DNA of 64,000 nucleotides from Octadecabacter antarcticus 307 (GCF_000155675.2 NC_020911.1:1230501-1294500); one strand, 5' to 3'; numbered from the stretch's first letter, positions 19,519 through 27,660 are shown. Made by a program: numbers and translations. The notes: generated by a model from the sequence alone, not told the origin.

Positions 19519-19749
19519 ATACACGCGTTTGTGGTTCCAGCCGTAGCCCTGCACGTTGCGTAAATATAAAAAACACAACCCAAAGCCCCACGTGCGCTTG
19601 TTCTTGGTCAGGCGTTCCAGCCAATCTGCTCTCTCCTCATTCTCATCACTCAAGATCGGGCTGTACCGATAGCAGGTCTCGCTAATTTGGAAGGTACGAC
19701 AGGCAAGTGCGATACTTGTGCCCCGCTGCATGACTGCATTCATGGCCAT

Positions 19750-19788
19750 CCACTGGCCGGCAGGTGAATGGCACATTCACCGAGAGGG
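19750..19788 (-). repeat. Palindromic mini-insert, copy C (IS3 orfA-orfB junction)
   Basis: On the transposase strand: CCCTCTCG, arm GTGAATG, loop TGC, arm CATTCAC, then CTGCCGGCCAGTGG, followed by ATGGCCATG at the start of orfB. 39 bases. It lies about 20 bases after the orfA stop. Confidence 0.85.
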
Positions 19789-19807
19789 AATCGTCGGTGA
19801 GACGGCC

Positions 19808-20075
19808 TTAGCGCTTTATTCCGAGCGCCTCCTTCAGAAGATCGTCTCGGACATACTCATCGCAGCATACATCCTCTTGAGACGGCGGTTTTGCTCGGCC
19901 ATGTCCTTCATCTCGGTGATCAAGGACGCATCCATGCCGCCGAACTTGGCACGCCACTTGTAAAACTGGCGCTACTCATCCCATGCTCCCGACACAGCTC
20001 AGAGACCGGCGTACCGCCCTCCGCCTGCTTCAAAATGCCCATGACCTGTGCGTCGCTAAATCGTGCTACCTTCAT
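19808..20075 (-). pseudogene. IS3 orfA (HTH protein), frameshifted
   Basis: Begins MKVARFSDAQVMGILKQAEG and GTPVSELCREHGMS, a standard IS3 OrfA helix-turn-helix, preceded by GAGGAG. Near 19970 a base is missing (SFYKWRAKFGG expected, frame lost at TTTTAC). The other frame continues as KFGGMDASLITEMKDMAEQN and RRLKRMYAAMS, and a second shift near 19845 is needed to reach DDLLKEALGIKR and the stop. Inactive. Confidence 0.8.
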
Positions 20076-20242
20076 CAAAAAATCTCCTCAGATATCTTGC
20101 GGAGAAAATTCTACCTTTAAACACCACTAATTTTAGGGGGAATTACCAAACGAATATACGGCGTTGATCTAGACGGAGTCTCAGTCGAATCGGATGGTGA
20201 TAACGCGCAGTTCGGGATTGAGGTTGTTGGAACCAACCCTGG

Positions 20243-20782
20243 CTAAGAGCTACGCCATTGACCCTGACTGATCCCATCAAGGGTCCAACTGCCGACGGAC
20301 CAACGCACAAGGCGCAGGCACGGAAAGCCTAGTGCTGCGCACATGCGCCGGACCTGACGGTTGCGGCCTTCGGTTATAGTGACTTTAATCCAAGTGTCGG
20401 GGATCGATTTGCGAACGCGCACGGGCGGGTCGCGCAACCACAGATCAGGCGGGTCGATCAGGTGCACCCGTGCGGGCAGGGTTGGGCCATCCTTCAGCGA
20501 CAGGGATGCGCGCATTGGGTCAAGATCGGCGTCGGTCGTGTCGCCTTCAACCTGCACCAGATAAGTCTTTGGCGTCTTGAATTTTGGGCTGGAAAGTTGG
20601 GCCTGTAATTTGCCGTCATCGGTGAGCACGAGCAAGCCTTCGCTGTCCCGATCCAGCCGGCCAGCCGCGTAGACGCCTTTGGGCAGATCGAAGCCGGACA
20701 GGGTTGGCCGCTCGGTCGGGCATTTGGCATCGGTGAACTGCGTTAGCACGCCGAAAGGTTTATTGAACAGGATTGTGGTCAT
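20243..20782 (-). CDS. rluE: 23S rRNA pseudouridine synthase E-like
   Basis: A 179-residue RsuA/RluB/E/F-type pseudouridine synthase without an S4 domain, as expected for RluE, which modifies U2457 of 23S rRNA in E. coli. Motifs: ILFNKPFGVLTQFTD at the N-terminus, catalytic Asp44 in AAGRLDRDSEGLLVL, KTYLVQVEG, and ITEGRNRQVRRMCAALG. Its stop overlaps the stop of the split gene on the other strand by a few bases. Confidence 0.93.
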   Translation of the reverse strand: MTTILFNKPFGVLTQFTDAKCPTERPTLSGFDLPKGVYAAGRLDRDSEGLLVLTDDGKLQAQLSSPKFKTPKTYLVQVEGDTTDADLDPMRASLSLKDGPTLPARVHLIDPPDLWLRDPPVRVRKSIPDTWIKVTITEGRNRQVRRMCAALGFPCLRLVRWSVGSWTLDGISQGQWRSS

Positions 20783-20879
20783 AGGGGTTGGTAGCCTGTC
20801 GAGTGCTGTGTGTGAAGAGATCTTGCGATCCGCGCATGCTGCGGGCGCGGCGCAGGTTTTCTTTGAAAGTCTGTTCGTA

Positions 20880-20965
20880 AGGTCAGCAAGGGAGGAGGGG
20901 CGCTGCCCCGCCCTAAGCGGGCCCCCCAGGATACTTATGAAACAAAGACAATGTGAGCAGGAAAA
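20880..20965. repeat. Intergenic GC-rich palindromic repeat, copy 1
   Basis: In the 315-base gap between rluE and the IS481 a GC-rich palindromic block (GGGGCGCTGCCCC, then GCGGGCCCCCC) is followed by AGGATACTTATGAAACAAAG. The layout (GGGGCxCTGCCCC, GC-rich loop, then GATA-T-rich, then AAAG) recurs at 32465-32560 and is typical of intergenic repeats in Rhodobacteraceae. No gene is seen in the rest of the gap. Confidence 0.5.
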
Positions 20966-21591
20966 GCCTGGCGGCGCGCATTTTTCCTATTGTGTGAATC
21001 TTTGATTGGGCGGGTCAGACGCTAACGTGTGCGCCTCTGTCCCTTCAAGATAAGGGCTATTATGCGACGGTAACGTCTCCTTTTGGAAGTGAGCAGTCTA
21101 AGTGTTCGGTCCCGGCATCTGTTGGATCGGATTAACGATGAATCTTTCTGGTTCTGAAGTCCCTATCTTGCAGATGTATTCGTACGGCGTCAGGCCGTTG
21201 AGCGTCTTCAGCCTTCGAGCGAAATTGTAGGCCGCTATGAAGTCTGCGAGATGGGTGTGCAGCTGATCATTCTTGTCGTAGTGATGCCGCCTGACCGTTG
21301 CGTCCTTGATCGTGCGGTTCATCCGCTCAACCTGGCCATTGGTCCATGGATGGTTGGGCTTGGTCAGCCGGTGCTCAATCCTGTTGGCATCGCAGATCAT
21401 GTCGAACCGCATAGGCCGTGAATATGGTGTGTTCCGGTTACGTGGTTGCTCACAAAATTGAATGCCATTGTCCGTCAGAATTGTGTGGATCTTGTATGGC
21501 ACCGCTTCCAGCACAGCCTCCAGGAACTCCCAGGCCGTCTTGCGATTTGCTTTTTCTACAAGCCGTGCCACGGCAAACTTGCTGGTTCGGT

Positions 21592-21632
21592 CCCTCTCGT
21601 GACATCGCTTTGCGATTCACTGCCGGGCAATG
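21592..21632 (+). repeat. Palindromic mini-insert, copy D (in IS481)
   Basis: CCCTCTCG, arm TGAcATCGC (one bulged c), loop TTT, arm GCGATTCA, then CTGCCGGGCAATG, followed by AATGGCAAC. It interrupts LFVAI|DRTSKF. Net gain 40 bases; the bulged base would account for the extra base over 39. Confidence 0.85.
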
Positions 21633-21808
21633 AATGGCAACAAAGAGATAAAGTTTTCCTTCGTTGGTGCGCAACTCTGCAATGTCGATATGAAAATATC
21701 CGATCGGATAGCGTTTGAACTTTTGTCGTTTCGGCTTGTCGCCCTCCATATCTGGCAGTCGGGATATCCCATGCCGTTGCAAATAACGATGCAGGGAAGA
21801 TCGCGTCC

Positions 21809-21849
21809 CCCTCTCATTGCTTGCTCCGCAAGCAACTGCCGGGCAATGG
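21809..21849 (+). repeat. Palindromic mini-insert, copy E (in IS481)
   Basis: CCCTCTCA, arm TTGCTTGC, loop TCC, arm GCAAGCAA, then CTGCCGGGCAATGG, followed by ATGTGGGAT. It interrupts LQPTIPH|(L)TRSSLHRY. A run of five C at its left edge may hold one extra base, which would explain the frameshift. Confidence 0.85.
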
Positions 21850-22229
21850 ATGTGGGATAGTTGGCTGCAAGGCATAAAGACAATCATCCAGCGGTAGGAG
21901 CGTATGACGTCGAAAAGAGACGATCATCGCCTCTTCACCCGCGCTGAGAACGGTCGAACTGGGGTCCGTGGGGCCAGTCTTGCGGTCTTCTACAGTTTTG
22001 CGCTTGCGCCATTTGGAGACCGTTTTGACATTTATACCAAGTTCTCGACTCAAAGCTGCGGTCGTAGCTTGCGATCGCTGTATTGTTGCTCTGATGGCGT
22101 GCGTAGTCGTGGCGCAGCCATGACGTATTTGTCCCATAATGCTTCCTTACATTCCAAAGAATAGATCGCACCATCAAACCATGGGATCAAAAACCTAGGT
22201 AAAATGAAGTTTTGCCTACGGTGGATGAT

Positions 22230-23438
22230 CCATCATGGCCGGGTCTGTTTGGAGATGACCAATGATGATGCTTTATATGGATGCTGAAGCGTCGTCCCTG
22301 CTTTAAGTGTTGTGGATGAGGCCGTGTCGGATCAGGTTGGTGTCGCGGGGCATTTGACGTCGGCGTTTGACGATGTGGCTAAAACGCAATGTTCGATTAC
22401 CCGACGACGGTCATGGATTTGAACCGTGTTGTGCAGCAGTACCACGCGTTAAAAGCAGGTCTTGGCGCGGCCGACATCCACTACGCGGTCAAAGCAAACC
22501 CCGCGCCCGAGACCATTGCGCGCCTTGTTGATTTGGGGTCGCATTTTGATGCGGCGTCGCGCGGTGAGATTGAATTGGGTTGGCCGCTGGCGAGAAGCCT
22601 CCCGATGTGTCCCTTGGCAACACGACCAAACGTGCATCTGACATTGCCGATGCGCCTGCCGCTGGAGTGACGCTATTTTCAACGGATGCGGCAGAAGAGA
22701 TCAAGAAGATTGTGTAATACGCACCCGCTGCGCAAGTTTACATTTGGCTGATCGTTGAAAGCAGCGATGCTGAATGGCCGTTGTCGCGCAAGTTTGGCTG
22801 TGATATCAAAATGGCAATAGACTTGTTGGATCGCGCCCATACCCTTGGTCTTGATATGGTCGGGTTGTCGATCCACGTGGGGTCGTAAACGCGCAAAGTG
22901 TCAATGTGGGGCCCAACGCTGGACGAAATGGTTAAGATTTGGGATGCGGCGAAAGAGGCGGGTCATGCGTTTTCGTTGCTCAATATCGGTGGCGGCCTTC
23001 CGGCCTTTTACGAGCAGGATATAGAAGCGCCAACTGACTATGCGGCGCGCGTGATGGCCGAACTGGGTCGGGGGCCTCGTGGCGCAAGTGGAGTGCGATT
23101 GTTGCCGAAGTCATGTTGGCTTCGCGCAAGTCATCTCGCGATCTGCGCTGCTAGGTCTATCTGTCAATTTGTCGATTCAGTGGCTTGGCTGAAACCGAAG
23201 TTGACGCTTCCGTAATTTGATCACCAGGTTGCACGACGACGATCCTGTTGCGCCTTGTGTCTTTGCCGCACCGCCGTGTGACAGCGCCGATGTGTTGTAT
23301 GAGAAACAGCCGATGTTGTTGCCAGTGACGTTGAAGGCGGGCGACGGGATCGTGAACCGCAATTGTGACGCCCATACCAGCAGTTATTCGTCTGTTGGTT
23401 TCAACGGCTTTCCGCCGCTGGACGTTTTGGTGATCTGA
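22230..23438 (+). pseudogene. Ornithine/diaminopimelate decarboxylase-like, heavily decayed
   Basis: Pieces of a group IV PLP-dependent decarboxylase can be read in several frames: YPTTVMDLNRVVQQYHALK and IHYAVKANPAPETIARLVDL (with the PLP Lys in AVKAN), FDAASRGEIELG, SDAEWPLSRKFGCDIKMAID, FSLLNIGGGLPAFYEQDI, and CDSADVLYEKQPMLLPVTLK ending FNGFPPLDVLVI. At least four stops or frameshifts separate them (for example TAA near 22716 and 22886). The product would have made putrescine or cadaverine. It ends just before a bidirectional terminator. Confidence 0.88.
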
Positions 23439-23444
23439 ATTTGA

Positions 23445-23481
23445 AAAGGCCGCGCTGGTACCAAATCCCTGCGCGGCCTTT
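23445..23481. terminator. Bidirectional terminator hairpin
   Basis: AAAGGCCGCGC and GCGCGGCCTTT form a perfect 11-bp stem with a 15-base loop and A/T edges on both strands. It lies between the ends of the decarboxylase pseudogene and the opp operon, so it can serve both. Confidence 0.85.
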
Positions 23482-23498
23482 CTGGTTCGCAGACCTTG

Positions 23499-24425
23499 TT
23501 ACAATCCGCGGATTCGTGGATCAAGTGCGTCGCGCAGCCCGTCGCCCATGTAATTCACCGACAGCACTGTTAACGAAATCGCGAGGCCGGGCCACATCAC
23601 CCGCGCGGGCGATTGTTGCATGAAGTCGGTCGCGTCAAACAGCAGGCGGCCCCACGTCGGGAAGTCTGGTGGAAAGCCAAGGCCAAGGAAGCTAAGCGCG
23701 GACTCAGTAATGATCGCGGTGGCGATGCCCAGCGTGGCAGAGACCATGATCGGAGACATCACATTTGGCAGGATATGGCGCAGGATCATCTTACCAGGGC
23801 GGGTGCCGATGGAGCGCGCAGCAAGGACAAATTCGCGTTCTTTCAGCGCCAGAACGTCGCCGCGCACGATGCGGGCTGTGGGCATCCATGACGTGATGCC
23901 GATCGCCGTCACGATCAGGATAAAGATGCCGGTTTCAGGACCAAAAGTGCTGGAAAGCGGTTGGCGAAACAGCATCACCATGACCAGCAATAACGGCAGC
24001 AGCGGCAGGGCGAGAAACAGGTCGGTGATGCGCATCAAGATCCCGTCAATACGTTTGAAATAGCCTGCGAGGACGCCGACGAGTGTGCCGAGAAACAGTG
24101 CCAGCCCCATCGCCGTGAGGCCAACGGAAATCGAGGTTTGCCCGCCTGCCATCATCCGCGCCATCATATCGCGGCCCAATTGGTCGGTGCCAAAGGGGTG
24201 TACCCATGTAGGGCCTTGGTTGCGCGCGCGTACGTCGATGTAGGTTGGATCGATGCTCCACAAATAGGGGCCCAAGTAGACGGCGAAGACCACGAAGAAG
24301 AAGAAGGCCGCGCCAAAAAGCGCACCCTTGTGGGTCTTGAACTGGTCCCAGACGTCCCACCATTGATTGCGGGCCACGATATCATCACGTGCGTCGTCGC
24401 GGTTATCCATGCTGGTATCAGTCAT
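23499..24425 (-). CDS. Oligopeptide-type ABC transporter permease (OppC/DppC-like)
   Basis: A 308-residue inner-membrane permease. A charged N-terminus is followed by a first membrane segment (GALFGAAFFFFVVFAVYLG), the periplasmic HPFGTDQLGRDMMAR signature of OppC proteins, and the ABC-binding loop region with RAARSIGTRPGKMI and FLGLGFPPDFPTWG. It is the last gene of the operon oppD-oppF-SBP-(131-residue gene)-oppB-oppC and overlaps oppB by 8 bases. Substrate is a peptide or modified peptide, by family. Confidence 0.92.
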   Translation of the reverse strand: MTDTSMDNRDDARDDIVARNQWWDVWDQFKTHKGALFGAAFFFFVVFAVYLGPYLWSIDPTYIDVRARNQGPTWVHPFGTDQLGRDMMARMMAGGQTSISVGLTAMGLALFLGTLVGVLAGYFKRIDGILMRITDLFLALPLLPLLLVMVMLFRQPLSSTFGPETGIFILIVTAIGITSWMPTARIVRGDVLALKEREFVLAARSIGTRPGKMILRHILPNVMSPIMVSATLGIATAIITESALSFLGLGFPPDFPTWGRLLFDATDFMQQSPARVMWPGLAISLTVLSVNYMGDGLRDALDPRIRGL

Positions 24426-25440
24426 AGCGGATCCTCGGGTCTAGAATGCCGTAAAGAATGTCAGCGATCAGGTTAAAGAACACGACCATCACAGCGAAGA
24501 TAAAGGTGACAGTTTGCACCATCGGCAAATCACTTGCCTGAATTGATACGATCAAAAGCTGGCCAATGCCGTTCACCTTGAAGATTTGTTCGGTGATGAT
24601 GGCGCCGCCAAAGACGGCGGGGATGCCAAGGGCAATGACGGTGACCACGGGGATCATAGAGTTACGAAGTACGTGGCGCAGGACCACGACGGATTCTGTC
24701 ATGCCTTTGGCGCGCGCTGTTCTCACGTAATCTTGGTTGAGGTTGTCGAGCATAGAGGCACGCATAAAGCGGCTGATCTGCGCGGTTGTTTGCAGGGCAA
24801 GGACCATGACGGGCAGCACCATCTGGCGCACTTGCTTACCAAAATTAGCCCAGCTGTCGATGATCAATGTGGTGTCGTAGATCGACGGGAACCACCAGAA
24901 ACTGTCGTTGGGCATCATCACGGTGAACAGGATAATCATCAGTACGCCGGAAAAGAATGGTGGGATCGAAAAGCCGATCATCGACACGAATGTGCCCGCT
25001 TGGTCAAACACGGAATACTGTTTGTAGGCGGATATGATGCCGATGGGCAGGGCGATCAGCACGCCGACGATATAAGCAAGACCGACGACCATAATAGTTT
25101 GGGGCAGGCGTTCGAATATTGTGTCCAGCACCGGCGCGCGGGTCTGCCATGAGATTAGGCGTACGGTATCAGGGGTGTCAATCCAACCTACTAATTCGGA
25201 AAGGTAAAAAAGCGGTTCAGACCAGATCATCTGTTTGAGCCACAGCAAATACCGGATGTGCACAGGTTCACCCATACCAAGTGACTGGCGGATTTGTTCG
25301 CGGACCTCTGGCGGGATCGTCAACGGCAGTGACGCCGTTGGATCACCGGGCGCGAGGTCGAGCAGTAAAAAGATGATGAGCGAAATGAAGAACAGCGTCG
25401 GGATCGCCGTCAGCAAACGCCGGAGGGTGTAGGTCAGCAT
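24418..25440 (-). CDS. Oligopeptide-type ABC transporter permease (OppB/DppB-like)
   Basis: A 340-residue permease starting MLTYTLRRLLTAIPTLFFIS, the classical OppB N-terminus; the frame is open upstream of 25440 but not conserved. Further signatures are DLAPGDPTASLPL, GFSIPPFFSGVLMII, and the EAA loop YVRTARAKGMTESVVVLRHV. It forms the membrane channel with the OppC-like subunit. Confidence 0.93.
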   Translation of the reverse strand: MLTYTLRRLLTAIPTLFFISLIIFLLLDLAPGDPTASLPLTIPPEVREQIRQSLGMGEPVHIRYLLWLKQMIWSEPLFYLSELVGWIDTPDTVRLISWQTRAPVLDTIFERLPQTIMVVGLAYIVGVLIALPIGIISAYKQYSVFDQAGTFVSMIGFSIPPFFSGVLMIILFTVMMPNDSFWWFPSIYDTTLIIDSWANFGKQVRQMVLPVMVLALQTTAQISRFMRASMLDNLNQDYVRTARAKGMTESVVVLRHVLRNSMIPVVTVIALGIPAVFGGAIITEQIFKVNGIGQLLIVSIQASDLPMVQTVTFIFAVMVVFFNLIADILYGILDPRIRYD

Positions 25441-25471
25441 GGGCGGGCCTTTGGGTTGCGTTTGGCGCGGA

Positions 25472-25867
25472 TCATGAAGCTGCGCGATCTGCGTAAGTTG
25501 CGAGCCAGGTGTTGGGGTTGGGCTGGTCGAAAGCGTACAGAAAACCCTCGGATGTTGGTGTGTGCTCCATCCTGTATTCTTTATAAGGCGGCTTGTGGAC
25601 ATCGCCGTATTGAATTGAAACCAATTGGTCTTCTAATAATGCGCTATCGTTTTGGAACGTCAGGGGTAAGGGCGTCATGACGCCCCATGCATTGATGACC
25701 GCCGAGACGTGGGTGTCATTTAAGATCACAGAAAAGCTTTCTGCCGAGGCTTGGCACTGCCTGTTTTCGCAAGATTGGAATGTGATACAGTCCAGTTGGC
25801 CAGCCAACTCCCCGAGTGGAGCGAGCAGAAATAAGAGGGCGAACGAGCAGGGCTGCATGAAATTCAA
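25472..25867 (-). CDS. Putative exported protein inside the opp operon
   Basis: A protein of about 131 residues (128 from the second Met) with a hydrophobic N-terminal stretch (CSFALLFLLAPLGELAGQL) that looks like a signal peptide, then SCENRQCQASAESFSVILND and YRMEHTPTSEGFLYAFDQPN. No family recognised. It lies between the substrate-binding protein and the permease genes in the same direction, behind a strong hairpin. Its location suggests some link to transport or the imported substrate, but that is inference. Confidence 0.55.
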   Translation of the reverse strand: MNFMQPCSFALLFLLAPLGELAGQLDCITFQSCENRQCQASAESFSVILNDTHVSAVINAWGVMTPLPLTFQNDSALLEDQLVSIQYGDVHKPPYKEYRMEHTPTSEGFLYAFDQPNPNTWLATYADRAAS

Positions 25868-25888
25868 ATCTTTCAGAGAGTAAGGAGA

Positions 25889-25910
25889 GGGTGGGCATCG
25901 CTGCCCACCC
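25889..25910 (-). terminator. Hairpin after the opp substrate-binding-protein gene
   Basis: GGGTGGGCA and TGCCCACCC form a perfect 9-bp stem with loop TCGC, 19 bases after the binding-protein stop. With no clear T-run it is likely an attenuator or mRNA stabiliser that keeps the binding protein more abundant than the downstream permeases. Confidence 0.75.
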
Positions 25911-25928
25911 CGTTGTTAACGCGTGTGA

Positions 25929-27650
25929 TTACTCACCGGAGCGGTACCAGCTTGCGATGTTCCACAGTTCAGAATCCCAATCGGAGATTTTGATGCCGCC
26001 AAGTGTGTTGGCATGTGCAGATACGCCGCCACGGTGAACCAGCGGGATGATGGAATACGACTGCATCAGCATGTCGTTCATCTGCTTCACGACCGCAGCA
26101 CGGGCGTCGATACCAGCAGTTGATGCCAGTTTAGTTGCAAGGGTGTCATATGCAGGATCACAGAAACGCTGCATGTTGGATCCCTGCCACTGGCTTTCCG
26201 GGGAAGGCCATTCTTTACAGGTCCAGTTGGCCATATAGGCTTCCGGGTCTACGCCTGCGAAGTTGTTTGTGTACATCTCAACGTCTGCAAAGAACTTCTG
26301 GAACGTATCCGGGGATGCCGGATCGCCGCCAAAGAACACGGACGCGTCAATGTTGCGCAAATCCGCCTGAATGCCAAGTTCGCCCCACCACTGTTTGATC
26401 AGTGCTTGAGCATCCTGGCGCACCGCATTTGTCGATGTCTGGTAGGACACAACCAGTGGGATGCCGTCGAATTCACGGATACCGTCCCCGTCGCTGTCAA
26501 CGATGCCTGCTTCGTCCAGCAAGGCTTTTGCACCTTCCATGTCCGGTGTCAGGCAGGCGTCGTTTGCTGTGGACGCGTAGATCGCGGGTGCAGGCAGCAC
26601 GTTACAAGTGGGCTGGCCACCAGCGCCGTACCCGATTTCAACCAACAGGCTACGATCAATGGCCATGGACATGGCTTGACCGATGATGCGATTGGTCAGG
26701 AACGGGTGTGGACCGCCATCGGCAGTGGCACGAAGATCGCCCAAGGCCGGATCAGGGTTCGTCTGGTTAAGGTGCAAACGTTCAACGGATGTACCAAACG
26801 CAGTCACGACAGTGCCGAGGCCTGCGGATTCCATGTCAGACAGAACTGTTGGGTCGATCTGCAAGTTCCAAGCGTAGTCAAATTCGCCAGTTTCCAGAAC
26901 AGCACGCGCTGCTGAGGCTGCATCGCCGCCCCCTTTGAACAGAACGTTCGAAAAGGCAGGTTGACCTTCGATGCGGAAGTTTTCGTTGGCAGAGAACTGG
27001 ATCACGTCGTTGGCTTTGAAATCGTCAACAACGAAAGGGCCTGTGCCGATGGGACCAAAGTTCGCATCCACACAAGTTGGTGCAGCAGCGCCAAGACACC
27101 CAGCGAACTGTGCCGCTTGGATGATCGGGGATTCAGACCCAACCAATGCTGTGTACGGGAACGGCTTTGGGGCATCAAAGGTGATCAGAATCGTCAGATC
27201 GTCCACCGCTTCAACGGATTTAACGCCGTCAAAATAAGATGCCTGCGCGCAACCGCCGCCTTCTGCGGTGCAATACTGCCATGTGAATACAGCGTCAGCA
27301 GCCGTGAGCGGCGTACCGTCAGACCACAAAACACCTTCTTGTAGCGTCCATGTGATGGATGTCAGGTCTTCGGCAACGCCGCCGTTTTCGACCGTTGGGA
27401 TTTCAGCTGCAAGCCAAGGCAGCAATTCGCCTGTGTTGCTGAAACGGCCAAGGGATTCCAGCACGAGGGATGCGGATTCAACTTCTTTTGTGCCGCCCGA
27501 CAGATACGGGTTCAGCGTCGAAGGTGCCTGCCAATAGATGATGTTAAGCTGGCCATCGCGACCGCGCTCGCCCTCATGGCCATCGGCGATTGCCATTGGC
27601 GCGAAAGCGACTGCTGCAGTGGCGCCCAGTAGGGCTGTTCTTAAGTTCAT
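25929..27650 (-). CDS. Peptide ABC transporter substrate-binding protein (SBP_bac_5)
   Basis: A 573-residue periplasmic binding protein with a signal peptide (MNLRTALLGATAAVAFAPMA, cleavage near AIA-DG). Family 5 features include IIYWQAPSTLNPYLSGGTKE, ITWTLQEGVLWSDGTPLTAA DAVFTW (signature of SBP_bac_5) and FGPIGTGPFVVDDFK. It captures oligopeptides or related compounds for the OppBCDF proteins encoded around it. Confidence 0.94.
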   Translation of the reverse strand: MNLRTALLGATAAVAFAPMAIADGHEGERGRDGQLNIIYWQAPSTLNPYLSGGTKEVESASLVLESLGRFSNTGELLPWLAAEIPTVENGGVAEDLTSITWTLQEGVLWSDGTPLTAADAVFTWQYCTAEGGGCAQASYFDGVKSVEAVDDLTILITFDAPKPFPYTALVGSESPIIQAAQFAGCLGAAAPTCVDANFGPIGTGPFVVDDFKANDVIQFSANENFRIEGQPAFSNVLFKGGGDAASAARAVLETGEFDYAWNLQIDPTVLSDMESAGLGTVVTAFGTSVERLHLNQTNPDPALGDLRATADGGPHPFLTNRIIGQAMSMAIDRSLLVEIGYGAGGQPTCNVLPAPAIYASTANDACLTPDMEGAKALLDEAGIVDSDGDGIREFDGIPLVVSYQTSTNAVRQDAQALIKQWWGELGIQADLRNIDASVFFGGDPASPDTFQKFFADVEMYTNNFAGVDPEAYMANWTCKEWPSPESQWQGSNMQRFCDPAYDTLATKLASTAGIDARAAVVKQMNDMLMQSYSIIPLVHRGGVSAHANTLGGIKISDWDSELWNIASWYRSGE

Positions 27651-27660
27651 TTGGTCTCTC

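Larger units (their letters stand above)
19168..19749 (-). pseudogene. IS3 orfB transposase, N-terminal piece
   Basis: Reads [30 protein letters not shown], then after a frameshift [40 protein letters not shown] and [10 protein letters not shown]. It contains the first catalytic Asp (in MDFMAD). The frameshift coincides with a 16-base insertion at 19503-19518, which looks like a remnant of the palindromic mini-insert. A full copy of that insert (19350-19389) lies in frame just before DFMADQ. Severed from its C-terminus by the IS110. Confidence 0.85.
17155..20140 (-). mobile_element. IS3-family element carrying an internal IS110
   Basis: Imperfect terminal inverted repeats can be read: the left end CCCCCATTTTTAATGGGG(...)GTAGAA matches the reverse complement of the right end, CCCCCTAAAATTAGTGGTG(...)GTAGAA. 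A 3-base direct repeat AAT flanks it (17152-17154 and 20141-20143), the usual IS3 target duplication. Without the inner IS110 (about 1.7 kb) it is about 1.28 kb, normal for IS3. Contents: orfA (19808-20075) and orfB in two pieces, both damaged. Confidence 0.88.
16975..20246 (+). pseudogene. Degraded surface-protein-like gene split by IS3
   Basis: Left fragment (about 16975-17154) reads GIGGSQTANQWGANYEGTLS and YEVSGSLDGIFLGNRTSS; right fragment (20141-20246) reads ITKRIYGVDLDGVSVESDGD and NAQFGIEVVGTNPG then stop. These resemble the beta-barrel tail of TbpB/Slam-dependent lipoproteins or other exported proteins, but I do not recognise the family with confidence. The two parts are separated by the IS3 element and differ by one frame, so the gene was damaged additionally. 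The N-terminal part is lost at the junction with the IS30 remnant. Confidence 0.5.
21098..22137 (-). pseudogene. IS481-family transposase with two mini-inserts
   Basis: Three consecutive segments make one protein: an N-terminal HTH (MGQIRHGCATTTHAIRATIQ ... LSRELGINVKTVSKWRKRKT), a middle (LTRSSLHRYLQRHGISRLPD ... YFHIDIAELRTNEGKLYLFV) and the DDE C-terminus (DRTSKFAVARLVEKANRKTA, ILTDNGIQF, HPWTNGQVERMNRTIKDATV, LNGLTPYEYI). The breaks fall exactly at the two mini-inserts (21809-21849 and 21592-21632), each adding 40 net bases. Removing both would restore an apparently intact transposase of about 320 residues. Confidence 0.88.
21075..22155 (-). mobile_element. IS481-family insertion sequence
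   Basis: About 1.1 kb with a single transposase gene (21098-22137) interrupted by two palindromic mini-inserts. Short similar inverted sequences occur near the ends (TCTCCTTTTGGAAGTGAG on the left and, inverted, TCTATTCTTTGGAATGTAAG on the right), so the limits are approximate. No target duplication was established. Confidence 0.75.

Noticed and set aside
16469..21849. Mini-inserts as translational bypass (byp-like) or intron elements
   Set aside because: They occur in both orientations relative to the genes, which an RNA-level removal or ribosome hop would not allow.
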